Source of the DNA: UBA935 sp031556725
GTDB taxonomy: Bacteria > Bacillota > Clostridia > Lachnospirales > Lachnospiraceae
Direction: 5' to 3'
DNA: 64,000 bases
NCBI GenBank assembly: GCA_031556725.1
Contig: JAVBSL010000010.1
Coordinates: forward strand, 124,001-188,000
Of this stretch, positions 43,339 to 53,178 are shown piece after piece (the first letter of the stretch is position 1; every line of letters begins with the position of its first letter). The notes under the pieces are model-generated. The model did not search any database, was not told where the DNA came from, and saw nothing but the letters and a program-made list of their open reading frames with translations. The translations under genes were made by a program, and so were the position numbers.

Positions 43339-44268
43339 ATGGATACCTTATCGGTTATCATTCCCGCTTTCAATGAGCAGGACATGGTTGAAACCACTTT
43401 TCATACTGTTAAAGACATTTTAGATCATGCCGCCATCCCTTTTGAACTGATTTTTATCGATGATGGCTCTGCTGATGCAACCTATCAAAAAATAGAAGCA
43501 CTTGCTGCCAGCCATACGGAAGTCCGCGGTTTATCCTTTTCCCGAAACTTCGGCAAGGAATCGGCTATTTTTGCCGGTTTGGGAGCTGCTTCCGGTGCCT
43601 GCGCGGCAGTTATGGATTGTGACCTGCAGCATCCCCCGGAAGTACTGGTAGAAATGTACCGGCTTTGGGAGCAGGGCTATGAGGTGGTCGAAGGTGTTAA
43701 ATCTACCAGAGGAAAAGAAAATCCTCTCCATACCGTAAGTGCCAATTTGTTTTATCTGTTTATCAGTCATGCCACTAAACTGGACATGTCCAAAGCCTCA
43801 GACTATAAGCTATTGGACCGCCGGGCCATTGATTCTTTACTGGAAATGCCGGAGCGGACGCCTTTTTTCCGGGCCTTATCCGCCTGGATCGGTTTTAAAA
43901 CCATCTCCGTTCCCTTTGAAGTTCAGGAGCGCACTGCGGGCAGTTCCAAATGGTCAGCCCTGTCTTTAACTAAATATGCTATCCGGAATATCACGTCTTT
44001 TTCCGGTGCCCCCCTGCACCTGGTTTCTTTTATCGGCTGGGTAATGTTCATCTTTGCTGCTATTTTAGGCATCCAATCCCTGTGCCGCTTCTTTAACGGT
44101 ACGGCCCAGGAAGGATTTACTACCGTTATTCTGATTCAATTAATCGTTGGCAGCCTGATTATGATCAGTTTGGGAATCATTGGTCACTATCTTTCCCGTA
44201 TTTATGAAGAAATCAAAGCCAGACCCCGGTATATCATTGGCCGTCACTGCGGTCAAAAAGACTTATAA
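43339..44268 (+). CDS. GtrB/ArnC-like undecaprenyl-phosphate glycosyltransferase
   Basis: A 309-residue membrane-bound GT2 enzyme, the only confident plus-strand gene. It has VIIPAFNEQD at the start, FIDDGSAD near 42-49, SFSRNFGKESAIFAG near 73-87 and MDCDLQHPPEVL near 97-108 (metal site DCD). Two C-terminal membrane helices (about 230-300) are typical. It makes an undecaprenyl-phosphate-linked sugar for later transfer by a GT-C enzyme. The ATG at 43339 has GGAG 8 bp upstream; a TTG at 43321 is less likely. Its 3' end overlaps the convergent DUF6020 gene by 35 bp. Confidence 0.88.
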   Translation: MDTLSVIIPAFNEQDMVETTFHTVKDILDHAAIPFELIFIDDGSADATYQKIEALAASHTEVRGLSFSRNFGKESAIFAGLGAASGACAAVMDCDLQHPPEVLVEMYRLWEQGYEVVEGVKSTRGKENPLHTVSANLFYLFISHATKLDMSKASDYKLLDRRAIDSLLEMPERTPFFRALSAWIGFKTISVPFEVQERTAGSSKWSALSLTKYAIRNITSFSGAPLHLVSFIGWVMFIFAAILGIQSLCRFFNGTAQEGFTTVILIQLIVGSLIMISLGIIGHYLSRIYEEIKARPRYIIGRHCGQKDL

Positions 44269-46048
44269 TCATAAAGGGCAGCAACGCCCATAAAAATACC
44301 ACATATCTAACCAGATAGGTAGGACCCAATATCACCGTCATCCAGATCAATATGGGCAGCAGATAAGGAATCAGCTGCCTGTATTTTTTTTGTTCCCATA
44401 AGTACCCAGCCACAAACATCATCACCCAGAATAAAAAGCCTGGGGAAAAGAGCATGGATATTACCGGTATCTTCTGCTGGGTAACCTCCAGAGACAGCCT
44501 GCGATAACCTTCTGCCAGCCAGGAAATCTTACTTTCCCGGCTGCCCGGCTCCTCTACCTCATAGCCAAAATAGGAGCTGTCTTCATAAGTATAAGTAAAC
44601 ACGGTATTTCCCCGATATACATCGATAACTGTATCCGGATACCAGAAGCCATAGGAAGTCATCAGCCAGGCGTTAAGGTAGGTAAAGGGATGGCTGATCC
44701 CCCATTTTCCCCATAGTTTCAGAAACTTCATCGGGTCACTTCGGAAAGCTTCGTTGTTAAACTCAATCTTCACGCTGTCTGATACTTTCGGGGTGTAGCG
44801 TTTCAGGGCCTCCTCCGGAAGGAAATCATATAAATCATCCAGTTCTTCCTGATTTAAGGTTTCCTGTTCGCTTGTATATACTCTGGCCACCTGCTGAATC
44901 GGCACGGTAAGCATTTCCTGCTGACCCCCCCTCTCCGCACCAAAGATAACGCTTAATCCGCTGCTAAGAACCAGATAGATGCCAACACTGACTGCTGTTA
45001 AAAAAAATACCTTTTTTCGCTGTTCCCTGCAGTACAGCAACAAAACTAAGGCAAACACCCAAAATGCATACTTCCCGTTATGACGAAGCATCATCACCCC
45101 AACTGCCCCCACTATAAACAGCAGTAGTTTTCCTTTAGAAGAAAGCAGTGTCTCCGGTTCACCACATAACTCCTTGATCATCAAAAATAATAGCAAAAGC
45201 ATCCCGGTAAATAATCCGTCTTTAGCCGAACATAGTGAAAACATCACAATTACAGGGAAAAATCCAAAATATGCCAACGCAATCATTCGCACCCGCAAAG
45301 ACACTTTTTTTTGCTTCATATAAGTAATTCCATAGGAAAATATTCCTGCCAGAATTACCATCTGAAAAATGGTATAGCAGGCAATCCCCAGATTGACCGA
45401 ACCGCTGATCTTATATCCTGCCTGAATGATTCCCCCCAGCAGCAGCACATGAATCAGCGGATGATGGTTGGAGAAATTTCTGGTTACTACCTGCATATAT
45501 TCTTCCTGAGCATCATAGACGAAAAAACCCGGGTATACCGCCAAAAATACCGGCAACCAGCATAGTAATATAAATCCCGCCATATAAAGCATCTGTCTCA
45601 AATCAGAAATTTCATCCCATTTACCGGCTCTTGCCAGACCGGTTGTAATTTTCATATTTTTTATAACTTCCCAGGCCAGACTCACCAGCAAAGTCATGAT
45701 CACACTGCATACCACAATCGCCATCCACATAGAGGCATCCGTAAACATTACATTTTCAGCCTCTTCCAGACTGGCCCCGAAGATCATACAAATAGAAAAC
45801 AAAAAAGAAAATAATCCTGCTATCAGCCACTTTCTTTTTTCCCCGGGTAAAAGTCTATCTAACGCCCGATGAAGCAAAGAAAGTAGAACTCCAAACACCG
45901 CCACCGAAAAAATACTGTTGGTAAAGATCAGCTCCTGATCAGCCAGGGGTAACATTCGGGGCATACAAATACACCCTGCCAGAGCCAGCAGGGCGGCAAT
46001 TGTCCATAGACATATATGATGTTTGAAATTTACTGCTTTTTCTTTCAT
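44234..46048 (-). CDS. DUF6020-type membrane protein, possible GT-C transferase
   Basis: A 604-residue protein with 12 or more membrane helices. The stretch LLCWLPVFLAVYPGFFVYDAQEEYMQVV, with acidic residues in an outside loop, followed by NHHPLIHVLLLGGI and CSAKDGLFTGMLLLL, matches what I know as DUF6020. The arrangement (acidic loop after an early helix, long soluble loop near 400-520) resembles GT-C glycosyltransferases. It lies between two GtrB-like genes, one overlapping at each end, so it is a good candidate to use their undecaprenyl-phosphate sugar. Function is inferred. Confidence 0.65.
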   Translation of the reverse strand: MKEKAVNFKHHICLWTIAALLALAGCICMPRMLPLADQELIFTNSIFSVAVFGVLLSLLHRALDRLLPGEKRKWLIAGLFSFLFSICMIFGASLEEAENVMFTDASMWMAIVVCSVIMTLLVSLAWEVIKNMKITTGLARAGKWDEISDLRQMLYMAGFILLCWLPVFLAVYPGFFVYDAQEEYMQVVTRNFSNHHPLIHVLLLGGIIQAGYKISGSVNLGIACYTIFQMVILAGIFSYGITYMKQKKVSLRVRMIALAYFGFFPVIVMFSLCSAKDGLFTGMLLLLFLMIKELCGEPETLLSSKGKLLLFIVGAVGVMMLRHNGKYAFWVFALVLLLYCREQRKKVFFLTAVSVGIYLVLSSGLSVIFGAERGGQQEMLTVPIQQVARVYTSEQETLNQEELDDLYDFLPEEALKRYTPKVSDSVKIEFNNEAFRSDPMKFLKLWGKWGISHPFTYLNAWLMTSYGFWYPDTVIDVYRGNTVFTYTYEDSSYFGYEVEEPGSRESKISWLAEGYRRLSLEVTQQKIPVISMLFSPGFLFWVMMFVAGYLWEQKKYRQLIPYLLPILIWMTVILGPTYLVRYVVFLWALLPFMIISLFDRSDGQ

Positions 46049-46995
46049 GAATCCTTATCACCTTTGGTTACAATTTCACGGATAACATATTGCGGGGAAT
46101 TGTTCATGGAAATATACATTCTTCCAATGTATTCACCTACCAGTCCTAACATCAGCATCAGCATACCGCCGATGAACATTATAGAAGACATTAATGCACT
46201 GAAACCGGTTACCAGTTCAGGGGGCTGGATAAATATTTTCTTAATTACTGTATAAATCGCATACAAAAAGCCGGCAATGGCACTTATGGCACCGATTACC
46301 GTGGCTACCCTGAGGGGCTTAACACTAAACGCTGTGAATCCGTTGAACCACAGGGCCAGAAGTTTCCCGATGGTATATCCCGAAGCACCGTTTTTTCTTT
46401 CCCGATGTTCGATATCCACGTTAATAATATTCTTAGTGGTTCGCAGCACTAACCCAATCACATAGGGATAGGCTCCCTGATAGCGTTTCATTTCGTCCAC
46501 TACGAACTTTTTTGCCGCAAAATAGCTGGACAGATAAAGTTTTTTGGGCTTTCCCAACATTACTCTGGTCATCAGGTCATTGACCCGGCTGCCCAGATTC
46601 CGAATCCCCGAGTGTTGTTTATGATTGTATCTTGCATACACTACGTCTGCACCATCACTAATCCCCTGCAGTAGTTTATGAACCTCTGATGCCGGTGTCT
46701 GCCCATCGTCATCCATGCACACCACAATCTCACCCTTAGCCTGATGAAAACCGGCCATTAGAGCCGCATGCTGGCCAAAGTTCCTGGCCAGATTGATTCC
46801 GGTTATATTATCATTTTCCTCACACAGCTTTTCAATCACCACAAAAGTATCATCAGGAGAAGCATCATTTATCAGAATAATCTCATAAACATACTCCGAC
46901 AACTCTGCCATGGCATTTTTCACTTCTGTTACCACTTCCCCGATAGTTTCCATGGAGCGATAACAGGGAATAATAAAACTGACTAATTGTTTCAT
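46045..46995 (-). CDS. GtrB/ArnC-like polyprenyl-phosphate glycosyltransferase
   Basis: A 316-residue membrane GT2. It starts SFIIPCYRSMETIGEVV and has INDASPDDT near 42-50, NLARNFGQHAALMAG near 70-84 and VCMDDDGQTPASEV near 92-105. Two C-terminal membrane helices (about 230-295) end in VGEYIGRMYISMNNSPQYVI, as in ArnC and GtrB. It should make an undecaprenyl-phosphate sugar. It overlaps the DUF6020 gene by 4 bp and follows the GNAT gene without a gap. It differs clearly from the plus-strand GtrB-like protein, so two different lipid-linked sugars may be made. Confidence 0.88.
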   Translation of the reverse strand: MKQLVSFIIPCYRSMETIGEVVTEVKNAMAELSEYVYEIILINDASPDDTFVVIEKLCEENDNITGINLARNFGQHAALMAGFHQAKGEIVVCMDDDGQTPASEVHKLLQGISDGADVVYARYNHKQHSGIRNLGSRVNDLMTRVMLGKPKKLYLSSYFAAKKFVVDEMKRYQGAYPYVIGLVLRTTKNIINVDIEHRERKNGASGYTIGKLLALWFNGFTAFSVKPLRVATVIGAISAIAGFLYAIYTVIKKIFIQPPELVTGFSALMSSIMFIGGMLMLMLGLVGEYIGRMYISMNNSPQYVIREIVTKGDKDS

Positions 46996-47541
46996 TTACA
47001 CATTCTCCTCACAAATCCTGGCCATCAGGATAATATCCCGATAGACTCCCTCAATCTTTACCTCGTCCTGCAGATAAGCTTCTTTGACAAATCCGGCTTT
47101 TTCATAGCTTTTCCAAGCTCCTTTGTTCTCAACCAGAAGCCGCAGCGTCACCTTATGCAATGCTAAAGTATCAAAAGCATATGCAATCATAAGTCGGGCT
47201 GCCTCCGTCCCATAGCCCTTTCCGATGGCACTTTCCTCACCGATAAAAATCCCGTATTCAGCCTTTTGATATTCATAATCAATATCCCGCAGATAGGTAC
47301 TGCCAATGGGACGGTTGGTTTTCTTTTCGTAGATAATGAACTGCACCGCCTTACCGGTATCGATCATCTCCTGAATCCATTTATGATGCCCGGCAGCAGT
47401 AAAAGGCTTCTGATAAATAAAATTCTTCCGGATATATTCCTGATTCCGCCAGCTTACAATCAAATCGGTATCGGTCTCTGTCATCAACCGGAGTCTGATC
47501 TGCTCACCTTCTATCCACTCATCCTTCTTTGCTTTCATCAT
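46996..47541 (-). CDS. GNAT N-acetyltransferase (RimJ/RimL-like), probably sugar-modifying
   Basis: A 181-residue GNAT-fold acetyltransferase. It has IRLRLMTETDTDLIVSWRN near 15-33 and the acetyl-CoA-binding stretch IGKGYGTEAARLM near 105-117, then LRLLVENKGAWKSYEKAGF near 133-151. The size and IGSTYLRDID strand resemble PseH and WecD-type enzymes, which acetylate 4-amino sugar nucleotides. The aminotransferase at 49261-50406 could supply its substrate. PseH of the pseudaminic acid pathway is an alternative, because no other PseH is present. Two adjacent ATGs (47541 and 47538) are both possible. It overlaps the upstream gene by 23 bp. Confidence 0.75.
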   Translation of the reverse strand: MMKAKKDEWIEGEQIRLRLMTETDTDLIVSWRNQEYIRKNFIYQKPFTAAGHHKWIQEMIDTGKAVQFIIYEKKTNRPIGSTYLRDIDYEYQKAEYGIFIGEESAIGKGYGTEAARLMIAYAFDTLALHKVTLRLLVENKGAWKSYEKAGFVKEAYLQDEVKIEGVYRDIILMARICEENV

Positions 47542-49264
47542 AAATCCTGTATACTCCCATCTTATCTGCGATGTTTCCTACCTGTTCAATAGCTATTTCC
47601 TGCCCATGCCCCCGATAGTATTCCTTAAGCCATGTCAATTCGTATTCAAAATCCACTATTATATAAGTGTTATCCAGAGAAAGCAGTGCTTCTTCCATAA
47701 CCGGCATCTCAAAGGCCGCCATCTTCTTCTGGTATAAAGGACTTTTGCAGGCCCAGCCACCCATAATATCGTAATTAGCCAGGCGGTTATCCACCCCGGC
47801 AAACATTTTTTCCGAATAATCCACCGATGAATATACATCAACAAAATAATAATTGTCCGGATGCTGTCTGCAGTATTCCTGCATCGCCTGCCAGGGACGG
47901 TTTACTTCCTCACGCCTGACTGACTTTTGATCCATCGAGGTTATCATCCCCGGCAGGTTGGTGATCGCCGTTACTAAAATCAGGACACCGATTACCGCCG
48001 GAAAAGTTTTCCATGTCTTTAAGGCTTTTCCTTCGACGAAAGTCATCGCCATTAAAATACAAAATTCCATATAATAAAGAGAGTGAGTAATCCGGGCCGG
48101 ATCTCTGTCACCCATTAAAATATACATCCAAAGTGCGGTTCTTACAGATAAAAGCAGCAACAGCTTCCAAACCATGGAACCATTTTTACGCTGGCTGATT
48201 CCCATTCCCAGCAAGCTGGCATAACCGATAATAATCAGAGCATTAAAGGGGAAATCTCCGTGTGGCCCGCCATGAGTCATCTTATAAATATATAATTGTG
48301 CTTTTTCCGTAAACTGTTGGTTAAAAGGCTTGGTCACCTTCCGATTGGCACCCGCGTAATCAGCAATCTCCCCAACCAGTTTTTCATCAATCTCTTCATC
48401 CAGTCCAACATTATAATTATGAAACAGTATTTCTTCACTTTCACTTAATCCGATGCTTTCATAAAATGCTGTATGTTCCGCATAATCAGGGATTACCTGA
48501 TAATCATAAAGCTCAGTCCGGTTGTCAAAAAACTCATTGAACTTCTGCCATTCTGCTGAGCTGTGAGCAATCATGTGAGTTCCCTGGCCGATAATCAATC
48601 CGGCTAAAATACCCCCCAGTACGGAAAAGTACTTGACGGCATGCTCCTTCGTAAAAACCGGCTTTTCACAGCCCCATTTACACACTCCCGCTACACCGAT
48701 CATGGGCAGCACCAGGGCCAGCATTTCCGAGCGAACGAGAAAAGCAATAAAAACCAAAACCATCGCCGGCAGATTTTTCTTAAAAAAGGTCTTATTATCC
48801 AAATTGATATCGGTAGTGTAAAAAAGAAAAGCCGCCGCTGCCGCTAACATCGTGCAAGTAATGGTATACTGGACAAAGACCAGATGCTCCAGCATGGTAC
48901 CGATCACCACCACTCCTTCTGTCAAAAGGAGCAGTACCTTTCCCGGTGTTTTATGAACAAACTTAAGACTCCGGTAAACAATCAACCCAATACTGCCAAA
49001 CTGACAGATACATAAAAACAGGCCATACCAGGGCGCCCCCGGAACGATTCTGTAGAAAAAGCTGATAAAAGCACTGATCAAATAGAGCATCTGAATATTT
49101 CTGCTCTCCGGAGTTCCTGTATAGACTCCCGCCAAAATATCCTTCATCAGAACATCATCATTTAAATCATAATAATAATCATAACGAAGGCCGCATGCTA
49201 TACACAGTATTGCCAAAAACAAGACTGTCATTATCAGGTTTTTCTGCTTCATTAATCCTTTCAT
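47519..49264 (-). CDS. Polytopic membrane protein, unknown (GT-C-like layout)
   Basis: A 581-residue protein with about ten membrane helices in residues 10-420 and a soluble C-terminal domain. Early in the chain it carries YDYYYDLNDDVLMKDILAG, an acidic outside loop like that of GT-C enzymes. The C-terminal domain (about 455-581) has PDNYYFVDVYSSVDYSEKM and could bind sugar or lipid. I do not recognise a named family. It lies between the sugar aminotransferase gene (4-bp ATGA overlap) and the GNAT gene, and it shares layout with the protein at 50420-52156. A role in transferring the sugar made by its neighbours is inference only. Confidence 0.55.
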   Translation of the reverse strand: MKGLMKQKNLIMTVLFLAILCIACGLRYDYYYDLNDDVLMKDILAGVYTGTPESRNIQMLYLISAFISFFYRIVPGAPWYGLFLCICQFGSIGLIVYRSLKFVHKTPGKVLLLLTEGVVVIGTMLEHLVFVQYTITCTMLAAAAAFLFYTTDINLDNKTFFKKNLPAMVLVFIAFLVRSEMLALVLPMIGVAGVCKWGCEKPVFTKEHAVKYFSVLGGILAGLIIGQGTHMIAHSSAEWQKFNEFFDNRTELYDYQVIPDYAEHTAFYESIGLSESEEILFHNYNVGLDEEIDEKLVGEIADYAGANRKVTKPFNQQFTEKAQLYIYKMTHGGPHGDFPFNALIIIGYASLLGMGISQRKNGSMVWKLLLLLSVRTALWMYILMGDRDPARITHSLYYMEFCILMAMTFVEGKALKTWKTFPAVIGVLILVTAITNLPGMITSMDQKSVRREEVNRPWQAMQEYCRQHPDNYYFVDVYSSVDYSEKMFAGVDNRLANYDIMGGWACKSPLYQKKMAAFEMPVMEEALLSLDNTYIIVDFEYELTWLKEYYRGHGQEIAIEQVGNIADKMGVYRIYDESKEG

Positions 49265-50406
49265 CGGGCATAGAATTCCTTTACTTTATCGGTAATATAA
49301 ACAACCTGCTCCGCTGTCAATTGATGGAACATGGGCAGGCGCAGTAATCGTTCACTTTCTTTGGTGGTGTAAATGTCCTGGCCATGGAAAACTCCGAATT
49401 TCTTCCCTGCCGGTGCGGTATGAAGGGGAATATAATGAAAGACTGCTAAAATATCTTTTTCTTTTAAGAAAGCAATCAACCGGCTTCTTTCTTCCATATC
49501 CCGGGTCTTGATATAAAACATATGGGCATTATGCACCCGTCCCTGGGGAACAAATGGCAGTTCTATCTTCCCCTGATCAGCCAGCGGTTTCAATATTTCA
49601 TAATATTCATTCCATCTGGCCATCCGGCTGCCCTGAATCTCCTCTGCTTCTTCAAACTGAGCATACATATAAGCCGCGTTCAGATCACTGGGCAGATAGG
49701 AAGATCCTTTATCCTGCCAGGTATACTTATCCACCTGTCCGCGGAAATAGCGGCTGCGGTCCGTTCCTTTTTCCCGCAGAATCTCCGCGCCATTAATATG
49801 TTTCTCATCACGGATCAGCAATGCACCGCCTTCTCCCATGCTGAAATTCTTGGTTTCATGAAAGCTTAAGCAGCCAAAGTCGCCAAAGGTTCCCAGTGGT
49901 TTCCCGTGATATGTACTCAGGATTCCCTGAGCCGCATCCTCTACCACGTAAAGATTGTGTCGTCCGGCAATATCCAGAATCACATCCATCTCACAGGCTA
50001 CCCCTGCATAATGTACCGGTACAATAGCTTTGGTTCGGTCAGTAACCGCTGCTTCGATTAAGCGTTCATCCATGTTCATGGTTTCCGGACGAATATCCAC
50101 AAAAACGATTTTGGCTCCCCGAAGTACAAAAGCATCGGCTGTTGACACAAAGGTATAGGCGGGCATGATTACCTCATCACCTTCTTTTATTTCACATAAA
50201 AGCGCCGCCATTTCCAAAGCATGGGTACATGAAGTAGTTAATAAACACTTCTCTGTTCCGGTTTGTTCTTCGATCCATTGATTACACTTGCGGGTAAAAT
50301 CACCATCACCGCATATATGCTTATTTTTAACAGCCTCCTGTACATAAACAACTGCATTTCTTCCTTCCGGTGGCTCATTAAAACGTATTTTTTCTTTATA
50401 TTGCAT
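49261..50406 (-). CDS. rffA: RffA/WecE-type dTDP-4-amino-4,6-dideoxygalactose transaminase
   Basis: A 381-residue DegT/StrS family PLP enzyme. It begins KIRFNEPPEGRNAVVYVQEAV, has GDGDFTRKCNQWIEE near 33-47, Asp157 in VVEDAAQG and the PLP-Lys186 in SFHETKNFSMGEGG. The GD-G-x-FTxKC and FHETKNF blocks are characteristic of RffA (WecE), which aminates dTDP-4-keto-6-deoxyglucose to dTDP-4-amino-4,6-dideoxygalactose (Fuc4N). The GNAT enzyme at 46996-47541 could then give Fuc4NAc. RmlA and RmlB, needed for the substrate, are not in the window. It differs from the PglE-type enzyme at 32601-33731. Confidence 0.88.
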   Translation of the reverse strand: MQYKEKIRFNEPPEGRNAVVYVQEAVKNKHICGDGDFTRKCNQWIEEQTGTEKCLLTTSCTHALEMAALLCEIKEGDEVIMPAYTFVSTADAFVLRGAKIVFVDIRPETMNMDERLIEAAVTDRTKAIVPVHYAGVACEMDVILDIAGRHNLYVVEDAAQGILSTYHGKPLGTFGDFGCLSFHETKNFSMGEGGALLIRDEKHINGAEILREKGTDRSRYFRGQVDKYTWQDKGSSYLPSDLNAAYMYAQFEEAEEIQGSRMARWNEYYEILKPLADQGKIELPFVPQGRVHNAHMFYIKTRDMEERSRLIAFLKEKDILAVFHYIPLHTAPAGKKFGVFHGQDIYTTKESERLLRLPMFHQLTAEQVVYITDKVKEFYAR

Positions 50407-50419
50407 ATGCTACCTCCCT

Positions 50420-52156
50420 TTATTCAAATACGACAAATTGTCCGTTAATAAACACCCGGCTATAGTCGTTATCCTCCAGAAATGTATCTATCATTTCCTT
50501 CTTGGGATTGTTTTCCTGTTCCTCCGATAGATTAACATTGATAATTACCAGGGGCTTTTCCCCTTCTCCGGTCATAATCTGTCCTGAAATTCTATCCAGG
50601 TCCCCGGCCAGCCGCAGCGCACTGCCCGTATCCAGATCCGGCCAGGAACTGAATACTGCTGTATCTCTATCCAGATAATAGGACAAAGCAGGGATATTAC
50701 CATATAAAATAAGCTCCCGATCGTTCCACTGAGGATGAATATCCAAGAACATACTTAGTTCTTCCAGATTTCTGGCATTGGCTTCACTGGTGTACATGCC
50801 TTTGGTTACGGTATTCTCTATGATTTTGGCATTTCTGGCTTCTCCGGCTTCACCATCATTAAACACATAAAAGCAGCCCAGACCCAGACTTTGGATCAAT
50901 AACGCAATCATTACCGCCATCTCCATGGCCTTTAGCGGAAAAAGCGGAATCAATGTACTTTCCGTACCAACACAGCGCTTTCCCCATCGGGCAAATTTAT
51001 ATACCATCCAGAAGGTAGTGGGTGCCGCCAGGAATAGATTATTTATGATCGGCCAAAGATGATTGTTACTGCCCAAAGGCGTAATCAGTATCATAATAAT
51101 ATTGATAGAAGCAATCAACTTCCAATGGATATCCACTGATTTTGTAAACAACATCCAGATCATATTACCCAGGGCAATCATCAAAAAGATTACCGCCCAT
51201 TGTAAAGCCGCTTCCTTCTGATAATATTTCAGATTGTACATCCCCCACTTGCCTAACACAACAAAAAGAAATACAATTCCAATACAATAAAATACTTTTC
51301 TTACCCTGGGAAATTTATTTTCCTGTATCATCAGGAAAGGGATCCCGGGAAGAACACAAAGTATCATATACAGCAGCCATTTCATACCATGAAGATAAGC
51401 ATCCGCAATGGCTCCTATCATCTGCAGTAAGGTGTAGTCCTCCGCACTGCCGGCCATCTGAAACAATCCTTTCACCATATCTGCCGGTGCCTGTACCCCG
51501 TAATGAAGCATCATCACAACAACCATCAGAACAATTGCGCCTATATAACCTGCCAGACAGTATAGCGTTTCACGAATCACTTTTTTCACATCCTTGTGAA
51601 GAAGAATTCCGTAATACCACACACAAAGAATCAGTGCCGCTTCCAGCACATTGGGATTACGCACAAATATATTCAAGCCAAGACATACCCCTGCCAGAAT
51701 CAAACAGCGGGGATGCTCACCGGCCAGACCCCGGAATAAGAGCAAGGCTCCCAGTAAAAAGAAAAAGTAAGTCATGTAATTATATAAAATCACCGTTGGA
51801 CACCAGCACAGTCCAATGGCTGCCATTTCACCCAGAAAAGCCACCCAGGCCGGCATCTTGATATAAAAAAACCGATATCCTAAAAGTGCCGTGACACCGA
51901 TAAAAAGCGAGGTGTAAAATTTCATTCCCAGCATCATCTTACCGAAAGGCAGAAGGGTAAACAAATAACCTGTCACATTGCTTAAGTAAGTATTTAAAAC
52001 CCAAATTCCTTCCGCCGTGGGAAAAAAGCGGTAGTTTCCCAAACTGTATCCGGTATCCGCCAAGTCAACTCCGATTGCCGTCTTAAGCAGCGGAAAGAGA
52101 AATAATATCAGGGGAAACAATATTCTTTTACCTATTTTCGTATAGAATCTTTCCAT
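50420..52156 (-). CDS. Polytopic membrane protein, unknown (GT-C-like layout)
   Basis: A 578-residue protein with ten or more membrane helices. It starts FPLLKTAIGVDLADTGYSLGNYRFF, an acidic loop directly after the first helix, and has NYMTYFFFLLGALLLFRGLAGEHP and ICVWYYG helices. Its C-terminal 130 residues (about 450-578) form a soluble domain ending in NPKKEMIDTFLEDNDYSRVFI. I do not recognise a named family. Position between the acyltransferase and the rffA-like gene suggests a membrane-side step in sugar transfer, possibly as a GT-C enzyme. It overlaps the acyltransferase gene by 25 bp. Confidence 0.55.
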   Translation of the reverse strand: MERFYTKIGKRILFPLILFLFPLLKTAIGVDLADTGYSLGNYRFFPTAEGIWVLNTYLSNVTGYLFTLLPFGKMMLGMKFYTSLFIGVTALLGYRFFYIKMPAWVAFLGEMAAIGLCWCPTVILYNYMTYFFFLLGALLLFRGLAGEHPRCLILAGVCLGLNIFVRNPNVLEAALILCVWYYGILLHKDVKKVIRETLYCLAGYIGAIVLMVVVMMLHYGVQAPADMVKGLFQMAGSAEDYTLLQMIGAIADAYLHGMKWLLYMILCVLPGIPFLMIQENKFPRVRKVFYCIGIVFLFVVLGKWGMYNLKYYQKEAALQWAVIFLMIALGNMIWMLFTKSVDIHWKLIASINIIMILITPLGSNNHLWPIINNLFLAAPTTFWMVYKFARWGKRCVGTESTLIPLFPLKAMEMAVMIALLIQSLGLGCFYVFNDGEAGEARNAKIIENTVTKGMYTSEANARNLEELSMFLDIHPQWNDRELILYGNIPALSYYLDRDTAVFSSWPDLDTGSALRLAGDLDRISGQIMTGEGEKPLVIINVNLSEEQENNPKKEMIDTFLEDNDYSRVFINGQFVVFE

Positions 52157-53178
52157 TTTACCAGTCCTTTTTCAACAGCCATAAAAATCTTACTTCGTAT
52201 ATAATCTACTACCATACCCGCAATAAATACAAGCAATATATTTCCGAAAAGAAGTTTCGTCCATTGGTACCAGTGATCACGGATATCCACATGCATATGC
52301 AGCAGATAAACACCCAGACAGCAGGCCCCCATGGTGCGTATGAAAGATGCTGCTTTGCCGTCTCTTATTTGGATCTTGGAAAAGCCATAAAACAACCCCA
52401 CTGCTCCTGAAAGGCACAGGATAAAATTATAGTGAAAAGGAACAGTAAAATAATAGGCCAGCAATCCTGTTGAATCATATAAATAATGTATGCCCAGGGT
52501 CAGAGCAAAAATACCTGCAACGCTGCTTCCATAAACCAGCCAGGCCCGCTTTCCTTTTTCCATAAAAGAAAAACCATATAATCTAATATATCCGCCAATC
52601 AGGTACAAACACAGGAACCAGCCAAAGTCATATCCATAGTGGTCTGTTGCCAGGGAAACCGGAACCAGGCTTTTGATTCCGCTAAACATAATCAGCAGTA
52701 AGCCGATAATAGTACCCAACTGCCGCTTGCTTAATTTGGCGCACGCTGCATTCAGTAAAGGACTAAGTAAAGATAAAATCACATATTCGGTGATAAACCA
52801 GTAGTGACCGGTGGAAATCGGAAAAATATATTGGATCAGGCCATAAATGCCCTCTTGTTCGATAATAATCGGCATCCCCAGTGCGTACAGAACTACCGGG
52901 ATCAATACGGTATAAAATAACACCTGACAAATCAACCGGATCACCCGGCTTAACTTAAACTCTGACTGCACCATAAAATAACCGCTGATTAATACATATA
53001 CATTAACCGCAACAACGCAGACAGATTCAAGGGCTGTTCCTAAAATCTGCCCGGTACCGACAGGCTTCCCCAGTTCCGGCAAAGACTCCGTTCCCGTCAA
53101 ATAATGCATGGTAACCACCATCAGCATGGCCAGCACCCGCAGCAATTCAAAATTGGTCAGACGCTTTAATTGATTCAT
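52132..53178 (-). CDS. Acyltransferase 3 family membrane O-acyltransferase
   Basis: A 348-residue acyltransferase-3 protein with about ten membrane helices. It starts LTNFELLRVLAMLMVVTMHYL, with the conserved Arg and the catalytic-type His. ISTGHYWFITEYVILSLLSPLLN is a conserved helix block. It probably O-acetylates an exported or lipid-linked sugar. It overlaps the GtrA gene upstream by 4 bp and the unknown membrane protein gene downstream by 25 bp. A relative with the same role is at 20510-21535. Confidence 0.87.
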   Translation of the reverse strand: MNQLKRLTNFELLRVLAMLMVVTMHYLTGTESLPELGKPVGTGQILGTALESVCVVAVNVYVLISGYFMVQSEFKLSRVIRLICQVLFYTVLIPVVLYALGMPIIIEQEGIYGLIQYIFPISTGHYWFITEYVILSLLSPLLNAACAKLSKRQLGTIIGLLLIMFSGIKSLVPVSLATDHYGYDFGWFLCLYLIGGYIRLYGFSFMEKGKRAWLVYGSSVAGIFALTLGIHYLYDSTGLLAYYFTVPFHYNFILCLSGAVGLFYGFSKIQIRDGKAASFIRTMGACCLGVYLLHMHVDIRDHWYQWTKLLFGNILLVFIAGMVVDYIRSKIFMAVEKGLVKWKDSIRK

